A stretch of DNA of 64,000 nt, taken from NCBI RefSeq assembly GCF_022921115.1, contig NZ_CP095075.1:1364001-1428000 (forward strand), in the 5' to 3' direction. This DNA comes from Halobacillus amylolyticus. Its GTDB lineage: Bacteria; Bacillota; Bacilli; Bacillales; Halobacillaceae. The stretch's first letter is position 1; each line of letters starts with the position of its first letter. This document shows, in pieces, positions 17,105 to 25,413 of this stretch. The translations under genes and the position numbers were made by a program. The notes under the pieces are model-generated. The model did no database searches. It was not told the DNA's origin and was given only the letters and a program-made list of their open reading frames with translations.

Positions 17105-18525
17105 AACCTGTTTCTCCCCTCAAATGGTATTTCTACCCTTACTACCGTCCCTTCACCTTTTTCACTTGTGACCGTAAGAATTCCGCCATATAATGCTGCT
17201 CTCTCTTTCATACCTGATATGCCAAAGGATGAGAGATCTGATTCTCTATTTCCAAATCCAATCCCATAATCACGTATGATAAGAACAACCTGATGATGGA
17301 ACTTCTGCAACCTTAATTGTACTTCTTCTGTCCCCGCATGCTTTAATACATTATGTAAAGCTTCCTGCCCAATCCGTAATAATGTTTCTTCTAATGCATA
17401 AGGTATTGATTCTGTACCCTCTGAATGAATAGTGTATTTCAGGCCGATCGTTCCCGCATAAGAACTTAATTCTGTTAACACACCCTCCTTAAGCCGGCCG
17501 CTTTTCTCTTCAGCAATTAATGCACGCATTTCTTTAAGCGCCTGTGAGGAAATATCCTGAATATAGTCCACCTGTTCTTTTAACATAGGGCACGAAGCTG
17601 TTAAACGACTGGCCGCTTTTGAAGTAAGCACAATAGAAAAGAGCAGCTGATTAACAGAATCATGTAAATCCTGAGCAAATCGTGATCTCTCTTCCCTCCT
17701 GGCCATCGTTTTTTCTTTTTCACTAAGAACTAACCTCTTCCATGAAACCGTGATATATTTCTTAATAAGCTCAAAAACCTCAACCTCGGCCTTAGAAAAC
17801 GCCTGTCCACTGACACAAAACGCTTCTTGATCACTAATTACACCATATAAATCAGCTGACGAAGCCACTGCTTTATTCGTCCATTGTACGTTTTTCCCTG
17901 GGTATAATCTCTGTAATCCGCGCTCAACGGTCCGCTTTAAAGAACGTAAATCCTGAGCATCCTGAATACTCCTTGTCAGTTCATGTGACTGCATGAGCAA
18001 AAGGCTCCATTCTTCTTCAGCTTCAAACCGTTCAATCCGCTCAAGAGCTGTTCCCACCTGAAGAGCAATCGATTCTAATAAATGCAAGTCCTCCGAATAA
18101 CTCGATTTATTTCTCATCGCTACATTAAAAAGACCAAAAGACTTTCCAGGCGTTTGCAATGGCACTGTAGCATGATGCGTAATGCCGTCGGTTCCTTCTA
18201 ACCCTTCTTCTAGTGCCTGCTCAATTCTCTTACAGGCGATGATACTCGTCGCCTTTGTAAGTCTGCCACTTTTATATCTTGATACACAACTGCAGTCCTC
18301 CCCACACATCCTCCGTTTATTATCACGCGAAAGTGCTGGCGGAAGGCCGATATCAGCAGCTAATTGAATCCCCTCTTCCTTTTCAAGAAAAATCCAGCCA
18401 GCTTCAAATTCAGTCATGGAAATGAACTTCCTAAGGACATTCTCAAGCACGCTTTTATTTGTCGATTCATTTAATAACTCAGCAATATTCTTTAATGTTT
18501 CCATTTGAGATGAGGCATCATGCAC
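17101..18525 (-). CDS. yhcY: YhcY-like GAF-domain sensor histidine kinase
   Basis: 474 residues from the GTG at 18525 (AAGGTG site); a GTG three codons earlier overlaps that site. Cytoplasmic: no membrane helix. Residues about 1-170 form a GAF domain carrying four cysteines in C-x3-C-x-C-x17-C (Cys74, 78, 80, 98), suggesting a metal, Fe-S or redox input. The middle section is probably a second GAF-like domain. A HisKA_3 dimerisation helix has the phospho-His in QDLHDSVNQ (about 288). The HATPase_c part shows GQEALHNVLKHA and DYGIGFG. The order yhcX-yhcY-yhcZ matches B. subtilis. The cognate regulator next to it is broken, so the kinase may be orphaned. Confidence 0.9.
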   Translation of the reverse strand: MHDASSQMETLKNIAELLNESTNKSVLENVLRKFISMTEFEAGWIFLEKEEGIQLAADIGLPPALSRDNKRRMCGEDCSCVSRYKSGRLTKATSIIACKRIEQALEEGLEGTDGITHHATVPLQTPGKSFGLFNVAMRNKSSYSEDLHLLESIALQVGTALERIERFEAEEEWSLLLMQSHELTRSIQDAQDLRSLKRTVERGLQRLYPGKNVQWTNKAVASSADLYGVISDQEAFCVSGQAFSKAEVEVFELIKKYITVSWKRLVLSEKEKTMARREERSRFAQDLHDSVNQLLFSIVLTSKAASRLTASCPMLKEQVDYIQDISSQALKEMRALIAEEKSGRLKEGVLTELSSYAGTIGLKYTIHSEGTESIPYALEETLLRIGQEALHNVLKHAGTEEVQLRLQKFHHQVVLIIRDYGIGFGNRESDLSSFGISGMKERAALYGGILTVTSEKGEGTVVRVEIPFEGRNRL

Positions 18526-18578
18526 GAAAGTCACCTTCTTTTTATGTAAAAAAATTCTTATTATTATTATAACATTGC

Positions 18579-18611
18579 TTAAAAAAAGGCGAACCCGAAC
18601 AGGTTCGCCTT
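18579..18611 (-). terminator. yhcX terminator
   Basis: AAGGCGAACC (18586-18595) pairs with GGTTCGCCTT (18602-18611), and seven T residues follow on the minus strand. It separates yhcX from the downstream yhcYZ unit. Confidence 0.92.
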
Positions 18612-18620
18612 CTTATAAAT

Positions 18621-20183
18621 TCACGTACGATCAGGTTTTACTTCTGTATCAATATGGTAGTTCAACTCAAATAAATCGCGTCTGCGGTCACGAAGCTGCC
18701 TGACAGTACCAGACTTTCTCTGTCTTCGTAAAACTTCCAAATCAACATCACCTACGACGACAGCCTCCACATTAGGATTACATTCGCCAACTATGCCATC
18801 GCGCGCAAACTCGAAATCAGAAGGTGTAAAGATGCCTGACTGGGCATACTGAATATCCATATTCTCCACCTGTGTCATGTTGCCGACTGTTCCTGCGATG
18901 ACCGTATACACTTGGTTTTCAATGGCGCGGGCCTGCGCACAGTAGCGTACCCGTAAGTACCCCTGGCGATCATCCGTACAGAATGGTACAAAAATGATAT
19001 TCGCCCCTTGACTGGCAGCATAGCGGGCAAGCTCAGGGAACTGAATGTCGTAACAAATTTGAATGGCAATTTTCCCACAATCGGTATCGAATACTTTGAC
19101 AGCATCACCAGGTTGAATGCCCCACCATGTCCGTTCATTTGGTGTCACATGAATTTTGTATTGTTTCTCGATCGTACCATCACGTCTAAATAAATAAGAA
19201 ATGTTATAAATTTGCTCATCTTCCTCAACGAAGTGGGAACCACCGATAATATTGACATTGTACCTCACAGCTAGGTGTTCGAACAATTCAATATATTCCT
19301 CTGTATATTCAGACAGTCTTCTAACAGCTTTTGAAGGGACTTTTTCCTCAAGAAATGACATTAACTGTGTCGTGAAAATCTCGGGGAAAACAGCGAAATC
19401 CGCCCCATAATCAGCGGCAACATCTACATAATACTCACACTGTCTGCTAAACTCCTCAAAGGAATCAATATTCTTCATCATGTATTGAATCACCATAATT
19501 CTGACAGGGTGACTCGTCTTAAAATGACGTTTCGTCCGCGTTCTATAATCAATATTATTCCATTCCATCAATGTGGCATATTTGGACGACATTTTATCAT
19601 CTGGCAAGTAGTTTGGATTAATCCGCATCACGGTAAACCCATTAATGATCTGAAACGTGAGCACAGGATCATAAATATTTTGATTACGAACCTCTTCCAC
19701 ATATTCACGTGGGGACATCTCTTGTTCATATTTGTGATAATTCGGAATCCGTCCCCCAATAACGATACTCTTTAAATTTAATTCACGGGCCAAGTCTTTT
19801 CTCGCTTCATAAAGACGGCGCCCAATTTTCATTCTGCGAAATTCCGGGTGTACCATGACTTCAATCCCATAAAGGTTGTAGCCATCCGGATCATGATTAG
19901 TAATATACCCTTCGTCTGTAATATCATCCCACGTATGTTTATCATCATACTCATCAAAGTTGACAAGTAAGCTTGAACAACTTCCAATGATCTGCCCGTC
20001 ATATTCGACGACAAACTGTCCTTCTGGAAAGTGGATTAAGTGACTTTCCAGGTGTCCACGTTCCCATGGCTCCATATTAGGAAAACAAAGCTTTTGCAGC
20101 TCAAAAATTTGTTCAATATCGTTCGCTTGCATATTCCGTACTATCATTTTTTTCTCAAATTGAGATAAATCAAGTTTAGACAT
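18621..20183 (-). CDS. yhcX: YhcX-like GNAT plus carbon-nitrogen hydrolase (nitrilase superfamily)
   Basis: 520 residues from the ATG at 20183 (AAAGGGAC site); an ATG 11 codons upstream lacks one. The N-terminal third is a GNAT domain: MIVRNMQANDIEQIFELQKL, then VMVHPEFRRMKIGRRLYEARK near 115-135 with the acetyl-CoA loop. The C-terminal two thirds form a nitrilase domain with the Glu-Lys-Cys triad in AVFPEIFTT, QYKIHVTPNER and IQICYDIQFPE. The domain order equals B. subtilis YhcX, reported with indole-acetic-acid metabolism, though the native amide substrate is uncertain. It is separated from yhcYZ by a terminator. Confidence 0.92.
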   Translation of the reverse strand: MSKLDLSQFEKKMIVRNMQANDIEQIFELQKLCFPNMEPWERGHLESHLIHFPEGQFVVEYDGQIIGSCSSLLVNFDEYDDKHTWDDITDEGYITNHDPDGYNLYGIEVMVHPEFRRMKIGRRLYEARKDLARELNLKSIVIGGRIPNYHKYEQEMSPREYVEEVRNQNIYDPVLTFQIINGFTVMRINPNYLPDDKMSSKYATLMEWNNIDYRTRTKRHFKTSHPVRIMVIQYMMKNIDSFEEFSRQCEYYVDVAADYGADFAVFPEIFTTQLMSFLEEKVPSKAVRRLSEYTEEYIELFEHLAVRYNVNIIGGSHFVEEDEQIYNISYLFRRDGTIEKQYKIHVTPNERTWWGIQPGDAVKVFDTDCGKIAIQICYDIQFPELARYAASQGANIIFVPFCTDDRQGYLRVRYCAQARAIENQVYTVIAGTVGNMTQVENMDIQYAQSGIFTPSDFEFARDGIVGECNPNVEAVVVGDVDLEVLRRQRKSGTVRQLRDRRRDLFELNYHIDTEVKPDRT

Positions 20184-20346
20184 ATGTTCGTCCCTTTCTG
20201 TTTTGCATAGTCTCAAGAGATGCTTGGTATCCTTATCGTACTGAACAATCCATTGATCTGTCTAGCTTGATCTTTTCGTATTGTATAAAGTAGAGGAACC
20301 CTGACTTTATGAATGAACGAGTTCCATCATTATAGGTGATCTATCA

Positions 20347-22164
20347 CTACCTGAAGGTCTTAACATACCAGCTTATTGCTTGATTAATTTTACTGTCAAA
20401 CAGCTTTTCACGCCAATACAAATCAGCAGTCTGGCTGACAGCATTATTTCTCGCCGGATAGGGATGAATGATATTCGATAGCGACTGAAATTTTTTATTC
20501 AATCCCTGTATCGTTCCCACTTCCTGCATCCACTCACCCGCTCCAGGACCAATCGCATGAGCACCTACGATTTTACCACGGCTTGTCGTTAATACTTTTA
20601 CAAGACCTTCTGTATGATGCTCGGCCATAAATCGATCACTATCGGAAAGCTTCGTTTTGAACGTCAGCAGGCGGTCCCCATATTTCTCATTTGCTTCTTC
20701 CTCTGTTAAGCCTAAATGGTAAATTTCAGGCGCTGTATAAACGACCCATGGAACTTTTTCATAAGACACTTTTCTCGACAAACCTAGGACGGCATTTGAA
20801 ACCACTAGCTTCCCTTCCATTCCCGCAACATGAGTAAATGGCATCGATCCATTACAGTCTCCTACAGCATAAATGTGCTTCTTGCTTGTTCTTAAACAAG
20901 GGTCAACGTCTATTGCCCCATCTTTAGTTGCAATCCCGGCTTTATCTAATGATAAACGCTCGATATTAGCTTGACGTCCCACGGCAATAAGCAGCTTGTC
21001 CGCTTCCACACTACCCTTGGACCCCTCCTTTGAAAAAAGCACCCTTACACGTCCATCAACAGTTTCAACGCGATCAACTTCGGCTTCTGTTAAAATAGAA
21101 GTCTGCTCCCCCATTATTTTTTGGGCAATACTTGCAATCTCTTTGTCTTCCTTGCCTGCAATCCGTTCGCCTGCCTCGACAATCGTGACGTTTACTCCTA
21201 AACGAGCCATGGCTTGAGCCAATTCCAGACCAATCACACCGCCCCCGATCACAACAAGCGATTCCGGACGCTCCTTTAGGGAGAAAATGGACTCATTTGT
21301 TAAATAATCAACTTCCTTCACTCCACCAATCGGAGGAACAACTGGCGAGGAACCGGTTGCGATGACAATTCGCTTTGCGGTGATCATACGGCTGCCAACT
21401 TGTAACGTGTGGTCATCAATAAATTCAGCCTCATTTTCATAGATGTCCACCCCCATGTCCGTGAAACGTTCCTTGGAATCATGTGCCTGAACATCCGCGA
21501 CAGCCTTTGACACCTTTTCCATTGCTTGAGTAAATAACTGATTGTATTGCTCGTTTGAGAGGCTTGTCAGCTGACTAGTCTGATATACCTCTTCTGCTGC
21601 ATGAATAAGGGCTTTTGACGGCATGCAGCCATAGTGTAAACAGTCTCCCCCTAATTCGCTTTTACGTTCGATTAAAGCAACGGAAGCTCCGAAGCTCGCG
21701 GCACCCGCAGCCACCGTTAAGCCACCTGATCCTCCGCCAATAACAACAATTTGATAATCATAATTCATGAATAGTCCCCCTTTGATTCTGCTTAAATATT
21801 TTCGGCTAATGCTATCCATTCGTTTACGATTGACACCTAAGTCTGAATAGCCCACTCTTGAAGCTGAACGAAAATGGACCCTCCGTGAGTATTCGTCAAA
21901 ATAAAACTCAACATCATCTTTAAATTTAAGTAATTTTGAAGTAAAAATGATATGCAGATAATCATCGTGTTCGGATTGAATGCTTGTACGTGGTTTTCCA
22001 TTAATAATTTCTTTTAGTATTGATTTTGTATATGATACATTTTGAATGAATGGAAGAGACTCCATTGCTTTATCAGGATTTTTTGCTTGTGTGGATACAC
22101 AATTTGGAGAATGGGGACATGGAGCCAGCTTCCCGTCCTTTACCCCTAAATATTCCTTCGTCAT
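20347..22164 (-). CDS. DUF1499 domain fused to MerA/lipoamide-dehydrogenase-like FAD oxidoreductase
   Basis: 605 residues in one open frame, ATG 22164 after a GGGGGAAAAC site. Residues 1-130 are a DUF1499 domain (CPHSPNCVST at 16-25, DDVEFYFDE). From residue 133 an ordinary pyridine-nucleotide-disulfide oxidoreductase begins: FAD site VVIGGGSGG, redox-active pair GGDCLHYGCMPSK, NAD site VVIGGGVIGLELAQ, then AVGDCNG and the dimerisation end HPYPARNNAVSQ. A perfect AAAGGGGGAC ribosome site and ATG sit exactly at the junction (21768), so a separate 473-aa enzyme can be made as well. Either the stop of DUF1499 was lost or this is a true fusion. The substrate is unknown; the Cys pair implies disulfide, metal or quinone reduction. 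Confidence 0.85.
   Translation of the reverse strand: MTKEYLGVKDGKLAPCPHSPNCVSTQAKNPDKAMESLPFIQNVSYTKSILKEIINGKPRTSIQSEHDDYLHIIFTSKLLKFKDDVEFYFDEYSRRVHFRSASRVGYSDLGVNRKRMDSISRKYLSRIKGGLFMNYDYQIVVIGGGSGGLTVAAGAASFGASVALIERKSELGGDCLHYGCMPSKALIHAAEEVYQTSQLTSLSNEQYNQLFTQAMEKVSKAVADVQAHDSKERFTDMGVDIYENEAEFIDDHTLQVGSRMITAKRIVIATGSSPVVPPIGGVKEVDYLTNESIFSLKERPESLVVIGGGVIGLELAQAMARLGVNVTIVEAGERIAGKEDKEIASIAQKIMGEQTSILTEAEVDRVETVDGRVRVLFSKEGSKGSVEADKLLIAVGRQANIERLSLDKAGIATKDGAIDVDPCLRTSKKHIYAVGDCNGSMPFTHVAGMEGKLVVSNAVLGLSRKVSYEKVPWVVYTAPEIYHLGLTEEEANEKYGDRLLTFKTKLSDSDRFMAEHHTEGLVKVLTTSRGKIVGAHAIGPGAGEWMQEVGTIQGLNKKFQSLSNIIHPYPARNNAVSQTADLYWREKLFDSKINQAISWYVKTFR
21766..21816 (-). promoter_or_regulatory. 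Internal ribosome site and start of the FAD-oxidoreductase half
   Basis: The minus strand reads AAAGGGGGACTATTC before the ATG at 21768-21766, inside the longer frame. This is an ideal spacing of about seven bases. It argues that the oxidoreductase is also, or mainly, translated alone. Confidence 0.7.
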
Positions 22165-22218
22165 TTTGTTTTCCCCCTCTGTTGGTACTTTTACATTATA
22201 TATTCACCAAATACACAA

Positions 22219-22247
22219 TAAAAAAACACCTCGTTTAATCGAAGTGT
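22219..22247 (-). terminator. rsgI terminator
   Basis: ACACTTCG pairs with CGAGGTGT (one wobble) and seven T residues follow on the minus strand, four bases past the rsgI stop. Confidence 0.88.
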
Positions 22248-22251
22248 CGAG

Positions 22252-23415
22252 TTAATGCGGACCCTTGCTTTTGTCCTTATTCCCTTTTCCATTATTTTTA
22301 TGTTTATGGGGATTATGACCATTGCTACTATGGTCGTTCTCTTTATTCTTCTTATGCTCATGTTTGACTTTATCATTTTGATTTTTCTTATGCTCGCGCT
22401 TAGGCTTATGGGGTGGTTTCTGTTTATCCTTTTTCTTATGTTCTTTTGGTTTTTCTTTATTTTCATTACCATGACCAGGTTTTTCTTTTTGTGAAGGATG
22501 ATCCGGTTTAACTTTTTTCCCTGCTTTTTCATCAGCTCTCTCGCTTTTATTTTCTTTATGCGTTGACGCATTTCCTGCCTTTTTCTCTTGCACGTGAGAA
22601 GGTTTATTTATTTCAAACTTTTCTTTTGGAATGATGAATGTCTCACTCGAAGGGTCTGTGTTCAGTTGCCCTCGCGGCAGTTCATTAGACTTTGATTTCG
22701 GTTCCTCTGTTGAATCGGTTTCATTGTAAAAGGATTGTATAATTGCTTTATCCTCATCTTCAATCGTTACTTTCATACTATTCGTTTCATCCCTTATTGA
22801 ATCTGCCATCAACTCATTTGCAGAAACCTTTTCCTTTTTAGCCTGCTCCCTTATTTGACTGGGTACATTGTAAGAAGCTACAGATAAATTTGAAGATTGA
22901 TTTGCTAAAAAACTTTCGATCTTAGCTGAGAAGTCTTCATCATGTTCATTTACATAGCTAACTCCAATGAGCACTTGATTTTGATTGTTAATAAAACCTA
23001 ACTTTTGACTTAAGGTAATCATATCAAAAGTCACTTCTGAAGCTGGATCCTTATACCAATTCTCAAGCTTAGATAAGATTTCCTCTGCATCCTTATTTAT
23101 CGGAACGATATTAATAACTTGCATGTCTTCATTTAGCTTAAGCTCGACACTTGGGTTCATATCAATATTTACAAAGGCATAGGCCGTACTATTCCCATAC
23201 CATAGATAGGCTGGTAAAAAGGCAATAAGTAGGGCTGCAACAATGGCTGCAATTTTAGTTCTCCGCCACATGAGCGATGGTTTGATCACTGTATGTCTTT
23301 CCGATAATGGTTGAAAATGAACCTCCATCCCTACTTCAGCTCGTTTTAAAAGCTTTGCCTTGTGGAAAGCGCCATCATTTGTCATCACAATCGTATATTT
23401 CCTGCTCTGCTCCAT
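22252..23415 (-). CDS. rsgI: Anti-sigma-I factor RsgI
   Basis: 387 residues from the ATG at 23415, which has an AGGAAAGG site; it overlaps the end of sigI by 41 bp (coupled translation likely). The N-terminal cytoplasmic domain (SRKYTIVMTNDGAFHKAKL) matches the RsgI domain that sequesters SigI. A single membrane helix lies at about 53-75, followed by the extracellular YAFVNIDMNPSVELKLNE segment shared by RsgI proteins. The rest is a long extracellular tail. From about residue 270 it becomes extremely Lys/His/Asn-rich (KHEHKKNK, GHNPHKHKNNGKG), unlike the carbohydrate-binding tails of clostridial RsgI. That tail may bind anionic wall polymers or metals (inference). Confidence 0.93.
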   Translation of the reverse strand: MEQSRKYTIVMTNDGAFHKAKLLKRAEVGMEVHFQPLSERHTVIKPSLMWRRTKIAAIVAALLIAFLPAYLWYGNSTAYAFVNIDMNPSVELKLNEDMQVINIVPINKDAEEILSKLENWYKDPASEVTFDMITLSQKLGFINNQNQVLIGVSYVNEHDEDFSAKIESFLANQSSNLSVASYNVPSQIREQAKKEKVSANELMADSIRDETNSMKVTIEDEDKAIIQSFYNETDSTEEPKSKSNELPRGQLNTDPSSETFIIPKEKFEINKPSHVQEKKAGNASTHKENKSERADEKAGKKVKPDHPSQKEKPGHGNENKEKPKEHKKKDKQKPPHKPKREHKKNQNDKVKHEHKKNKENDHSSNGHNPHKHKNNGKGNKDKSKGPH

Positions 23416-24166
23416 GACAATACCTTTCCTCACATACCCACCCCTTCAAATAGTCTTTAAGATAAACATAATCTCCTGATAAAATGAGGACCATCGCAAT
23501 AATGAATTTACGGTTGCGCTCTAAGGTTTTCTTACTCACCTCTACTTCTTGTACAAGGTCTTTAATAGGTAACCGGCCTTTCTCTAAGACCTGCTGACGA
23601 AATTCATTGTTTTCATAAACAATGTGAGCGATTTGGATAGCAGACTCACGTGCATCCTTGTGTTTTGGGGAGGCTTCCGTTAATTCAGCAAAAGAAAGCT
23701 TGTACTCTTGCAGCTGAAGCTGAAATTCCCGAATTTCTTCCCTGCGATACCATGATTCTGTCTCTAGTACGTAGCGGTCTTTAGCTGCCTTCACTTGGGA
23801 TGGGTTTTCCATCTGTTCATCGTCAACATAATCTTCGTCAAGGGACACGGCTTTAAGACGTTTTTGTTCATTTCGAATGTAATCAATCACTTTGCGCTTA
23901 ATGACAAGCTTTGCAAAGGACAAGAATGAACTACCTTTTTCACAAGAATAGGCATGAATAGCTTCATTAAAAGCAAGTAAACCTATGCTGTATTCGTCAT
24001 CTTTCATTGGATCAATGTATCGTTTACATACCTCGGAGACACTTTTGGCGATAAAAGGTTGATACTGTTTTAGAATTTCATTTTTTATATTGTCGTCTCC
24101 CTGTTTGGCAGCTGCTACAAGTTCATCAAGGGAGGTGTCGTTCTTTTGAAACAGACCTCTGATCAA
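23375..24166 (-). CDS. sigI: RNA polymerase sigma-I factor
   Basis: 263 residues from a TTG start (24166-24164) with GGAGGTGATG in front; the nearby ATG is out of frame. Sigma-70-like region 2 is seen at about 20-105 (LKQYQPFIAKSVSEVCKRYI, DDEYSIGLLAFNEAIHAY, GSSFLSFAKLVIKRKVIDYI). The C-terminal SigI-specific domain follows with KGRLPIKDLVQEVEVSKKTLERNRKF as DNA-binding helix-turn-helix. By family it governs heat and wall-stress responses and is held by RsgI at the membrane. It forms an operon with rsgI, overlapping 41 bp. Confidence 0.94.
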   Translation of the reverse strand: MIRGLFQKNDTSLDELVAAAKQGDDNIKNEILKQYQPFIAKSVSEVCKRYIDPMKDDEYSIGLLAFNEAIHAYSCEKGSSFLSFAKLVIKRKVIDYIRNEQKRLKAVSLDEDYVDDEQMENPSQVKAAKDRYVLETESWYRREEIREFQLQLQEYKLSFAELTEASPKHKDARESAIQIAHIVYENNEFRQQVLEKGRLPIKDLVQEVEVSKKTLERNRKFIIAMVLILSGDYVYLKDYLKGWVCEERYCHGAEQEIYDCDDK

Positions 24167-24182
24167 CCTTCATCACCTCCAG

Positions 24183-24221
24183 CTAATAAATAGTTTCGTT
24201 TAGAATGTCAATTATTTGGGT
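24183..24221 (-). promoter_or_regulatory. Candidate overlapping sigma-A / sigma-I promoters of sigI-rsgI
   Basis: TTGACA (24206-24211), a 17-bp spacer and TATTAG (24183-24188) fit sigma-A. ACCC (24218-24221) and CGAA (24195-24198) resemble the short sigma-I elements and could give autoregulation. The implied leader is very short, so this is tentative. Apart from this and the protease terminator, 24167-24537 holds nothing I can identify. Confidence 0.35.
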
Positions 24222-24506
24222 GTATTTTAAACAAAAATTTCATTTATGTTACATTTTTGTATCAACCACATTAAACTCAGTCGATTTCACTAATTCTATG
24301 AGCAGATATGCTTGGGTATTGTACAGAGCAAGACAATTTTACTCAAAGTCGCGCTTATATTCCACCACACACGATTTACATTTTGTTAAATAATCATTTC
24401 AAAAAATAGGTACTTAGATTTAAGCAATATCCATTAACCTGTTAATTGGGTGCGTTCATTCTACTCAAAGGACCTTTGAACTATAAAAAAATGATAATAT
24501 TGAATC

Positions 24507-24551
24507 ACAAAAACCCCCTAACGTAATAGGCTCGCTATTACTTAGGAGGTT
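24507..24551 (-). terminator. Terminator of the membrane-anchored serine protease gene
   Basis: AACCTCCTAAGTAATAG pairs with CTATTACGTTAGGGGGTT (one bulged G and a wobble) and TTTTG follows on the minus strand. The left arm covers the protease stop codon. Confidence 0.85.
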
Positions 24552-25380
24552 CTTCCATATTTATTTTCTCATAATAGTAATCAATAGGAATGGCAAGACC
24601 CACACGCCCCTCTTGCTCATCGTCCAAAGTCGCAAAAACAACGGCGATTACTTTTCCCTCCTCATTGATAACTGGGCTCCCTGAATTTCCTCGATAAATA
24701 GGAGCATCAAGCATTAGTACAGGCTTACTCCAGTCGTCTAAAATCGTATAATCAATAATCGTACCCTTGTTTGCAATCCCATTGAAACTTAGAGGATTCC
24801 CAATAAAGTAAAAAGGTTCCCCTTCTTCAAACGAGGTTTCATTTGCCAATGTTAGATGTGGGAAATCACTACCCTCAGCTTGTAAAACGGCTAAGTCTAC
24901 TTCTGGGAACTTTTCAACGACTTCAGCATCAAACAAGCCTTTTCCTGGAAACGCAACCGAAATCCTCTTCTCGCCCTCTATGACATGATGATTCGTTATA
25001 ATCGTCCCATCAGCATCAATAGCGAATCCTGTCCCCTTACTTTGTCCTGCATCGACAACAACAACTGCCTCTTGATATCGATCTATATCATCATCTGTTG
25101 ATAGCTTCGCCGAGGTCACCAAGAAATCGATGGCAGGGATAGAGAACGTATTCGGCAAAACGGCAACAATATTCGTCACCATCATAATAGCAATTAAATA
25201 GAAAAGCCATCTCGGAAAAGGACGCTTTGATTTTCTCTCCTCTTTCTCTATACGTTCACGTTCCCAGGCCTTCCTTTTTTCTTCCTGAATGAGCTCATAC
25301 AGCTCATCATCATCTATTTCTTCATATAAATCATCATCAATGATATCAGGTTTTTGGTCATCATCCTCACGCTCTTTCAT
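24538..25380 (-). CDS. Membrane-anchored trypsin-like (HtrA/S1C-type) serine protease
   Basis: 280 residues from the ATG at 25380 (GAGGTG site); an ATG five codons earlier is less well placed. A highly acidic then basic cytoplasmic head (DDDLYEEIDDDELYEL, KRKAWERERIEKEERK) precedes one membrane helix at about 60-78. The outward catalytic domain has GTGFAIDADGTIITNHHVIEG (His), EVDLAVLQ (Asp) and APIYRGNSGSPVINEEGKV (Ser). It lacks the C-terminal PDZ domain of full HtrA proteins. It is likely a quality-control or regulatory protease at the outer membrane face. It lies 33 bp downstream of bmrD on the same strand. Confidence 0.9.
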   Translation of the reverse strand: MKEREDDDQKPDIIDDDLYEEIDDDELYELIQEEKRKAWERERIEKEERKSKRPFPRWLFYLIAIMMVTNIVAVLPNTFSIPAIDFLVTSAKLSTDDDIDRYQEAVVVVDAGQSKGTGFAIDADGTIITNHHVIEGEKRISVAFPGKGLFDAEVVEKFPEVDLAVLQAEGSDFPHLTLANETSFEEGEPFYFIGNPLSFNGIANKGTIIDYTILDDWSKPVLMLDAPIYRGNSGSPVINEEGKVIAVVFATLDDEQEGRVGLAIPIDYYYEKINMEEPPK

Positions 25381-25413
25381 ACGTTCACACCTCATGCTCC
25401 ACTAGAATAGGAA

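Noticed and set aside
22191..22571. 126-codon basic protein in another frame of rsgI
   Set aside because: Shadow of the Lys/His-rich rsgI 3' end; rsgI has the domain and start evidence.
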